Shown: positions 5,783 through 5,972 of the stretch, piece after piece | Layout of the letters: each line of letters opens with the position of its first letter | Numbering within the stretch: the first letter of the stretch is position 1 | Source: Cloacimonetes bacterium UBA5456 | GTDB lineage: Bacteria; Cloacimonadota; Cloacimonadia; Cloacimonadales; Cloacimonadaceae | Assembly (NCBI GenBank): GCA_002427325.1 | Contig: DIQS01000017.1 | Span: 368-6,339, forward strand | Direction of reading: 5' to 3' | DNA length: 5,972 bases | Made by a program: the position numbers and the translations under genes | Notes under the pieces: model-generated | What the model was told of the DNA's origin: nothing | What the model saw: only the letters and a program-made list of their open reading frames with translations | The model's database searches: none

Positions 5783-5861
5783 CATAACATGGTTATGCTT
5801 AATATTAATTTGAAGATTATTTCAGGCTTCATATTTCAATCACTTACACAAGTGTCTGAAA
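5783..5861. other. hairpins in AT-rich right flank
   Basis: CATAAC-ATG-GTTATG (5783-5797) is a perfect 6-bp stem. Further right TTTCAG (5820-5825) pairs with CTGAAA (5856-5861), enclosing a nested CACTT-ACAC-AAGTG stem (5841-5854). The second structure is followed by AAATTAG, not T. They could belong to a leader of a gene beyond the window or be simple AT-rich noise. Confidence 0.35.
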
Positions 5862-5916
5862 AATTAGTTGCTTATTTTGTCACCGTTTTTCGATTTTGGG
5901 CCCCTATAGATAGTAG

Positions 5917-5944
5917 AGGGTTTTGCTCTCAGGATTAAAACCCT
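5917..5944. other. AGGGTTTT/AAAACCCT inverted repeat
   Basis: AGGGTTTT (5917-5924) and AAAACCCT (5937-5944) are perfect 8-nt complements separated by 12 bases. The sequence CCCTATAG occurs at 5902-5909 and again at 5941-5948, so the right arm is also part of a direct repeat. This could be an operator-like site or a weak bidirectional terminator near the window edge. Confidence 0.4.
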
Positions 5945-5972
5945 ATAGTTCTTTTATAAGTGTATAGTTGTG

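Larger units (their letters stand above)
5264..5972. other. 709-base region without a convincing gene
   Basis: No reading frame here has a family signature. The longest minus-strand frame, 5370-5675, runs across inverted repeats and hairpins and is best read as translated repeat DNA. The region contains, in order, a 22-nt imperfect tandem repeat, a 239-nt block with inverted ends, a CGATTTAR array, and AT-rich sequence with hairpins up to the window edge. There is no clear intrinsic terminator directly after the sugar transferase stop codon. Tests for tRNA- or rRNA-like sequence by eye were negative. Confidence 0.7.

Overview
The window looks like a chromosomal stretch from a Gram-negative, moderate-GC bacterium. 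It carries a lipobox-bearing lipoprotein, a surface-polysaccharide type sugar-nucleotide epimerase and a phosphoglycosyl transferase of a kind familiar from Bacteroidota and relatives. Short tandem repeats and a stand-alone four-helix-bundle gene suggest the wider FCB group, for example Bacteroidota or a candidate phylum such as Cloacimonadota. This placement is inference from protein style and repeat style; no marker gene is present. All recognised genes are on the + strand.

Positions 1-1969 hold two overlapping genes. The first is the 3' part of a caspase-like (C14) peptidase gene; the reading frame is open to the window edge, so its true start lies upstream. It overlaps by 7 nt a predicted lipoprotein whose C-terminal half looks like DUF4384. 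They probably form one translationally coupled unit at or outside the inner membrane.

Positions 1970-3086 hold a short spacer with a 7-nt tandem repeat, then an extended-SDR sugar-nucleotide 4-epimerase that resembles WbpP/TviC-type UDP-GlcNAc/GalNAc(A) epimerases. Positions 3659-5263 encode a membrane-anchored bacterial sugar transferase with an unusual N-terminal region. These two genes plausibly supply and use the first sugar of a lipid-linked glycan (O-antigen, capsule or exopolysaccharide).

Between them (3106-3648) is a four-helix-bundle (S23/IVP family) gene bracketed by inverted arrays of an 8-nt unit, CGATTTA(A/G). It reads as a cassette inserted into a glycan operon. A third array of the same unit lies at 5691-5714.

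Positions 5264-5972 contain no convincing gene. They hold a 22-nt imperfect tandem repeat, a 239-nt MITE-like block with 24-nt imperfect terminal inverted repeats and many internal hairpins (including a possible three-way junction), the third CGATTTAR array, and an AT-rich right end with several hairpins.
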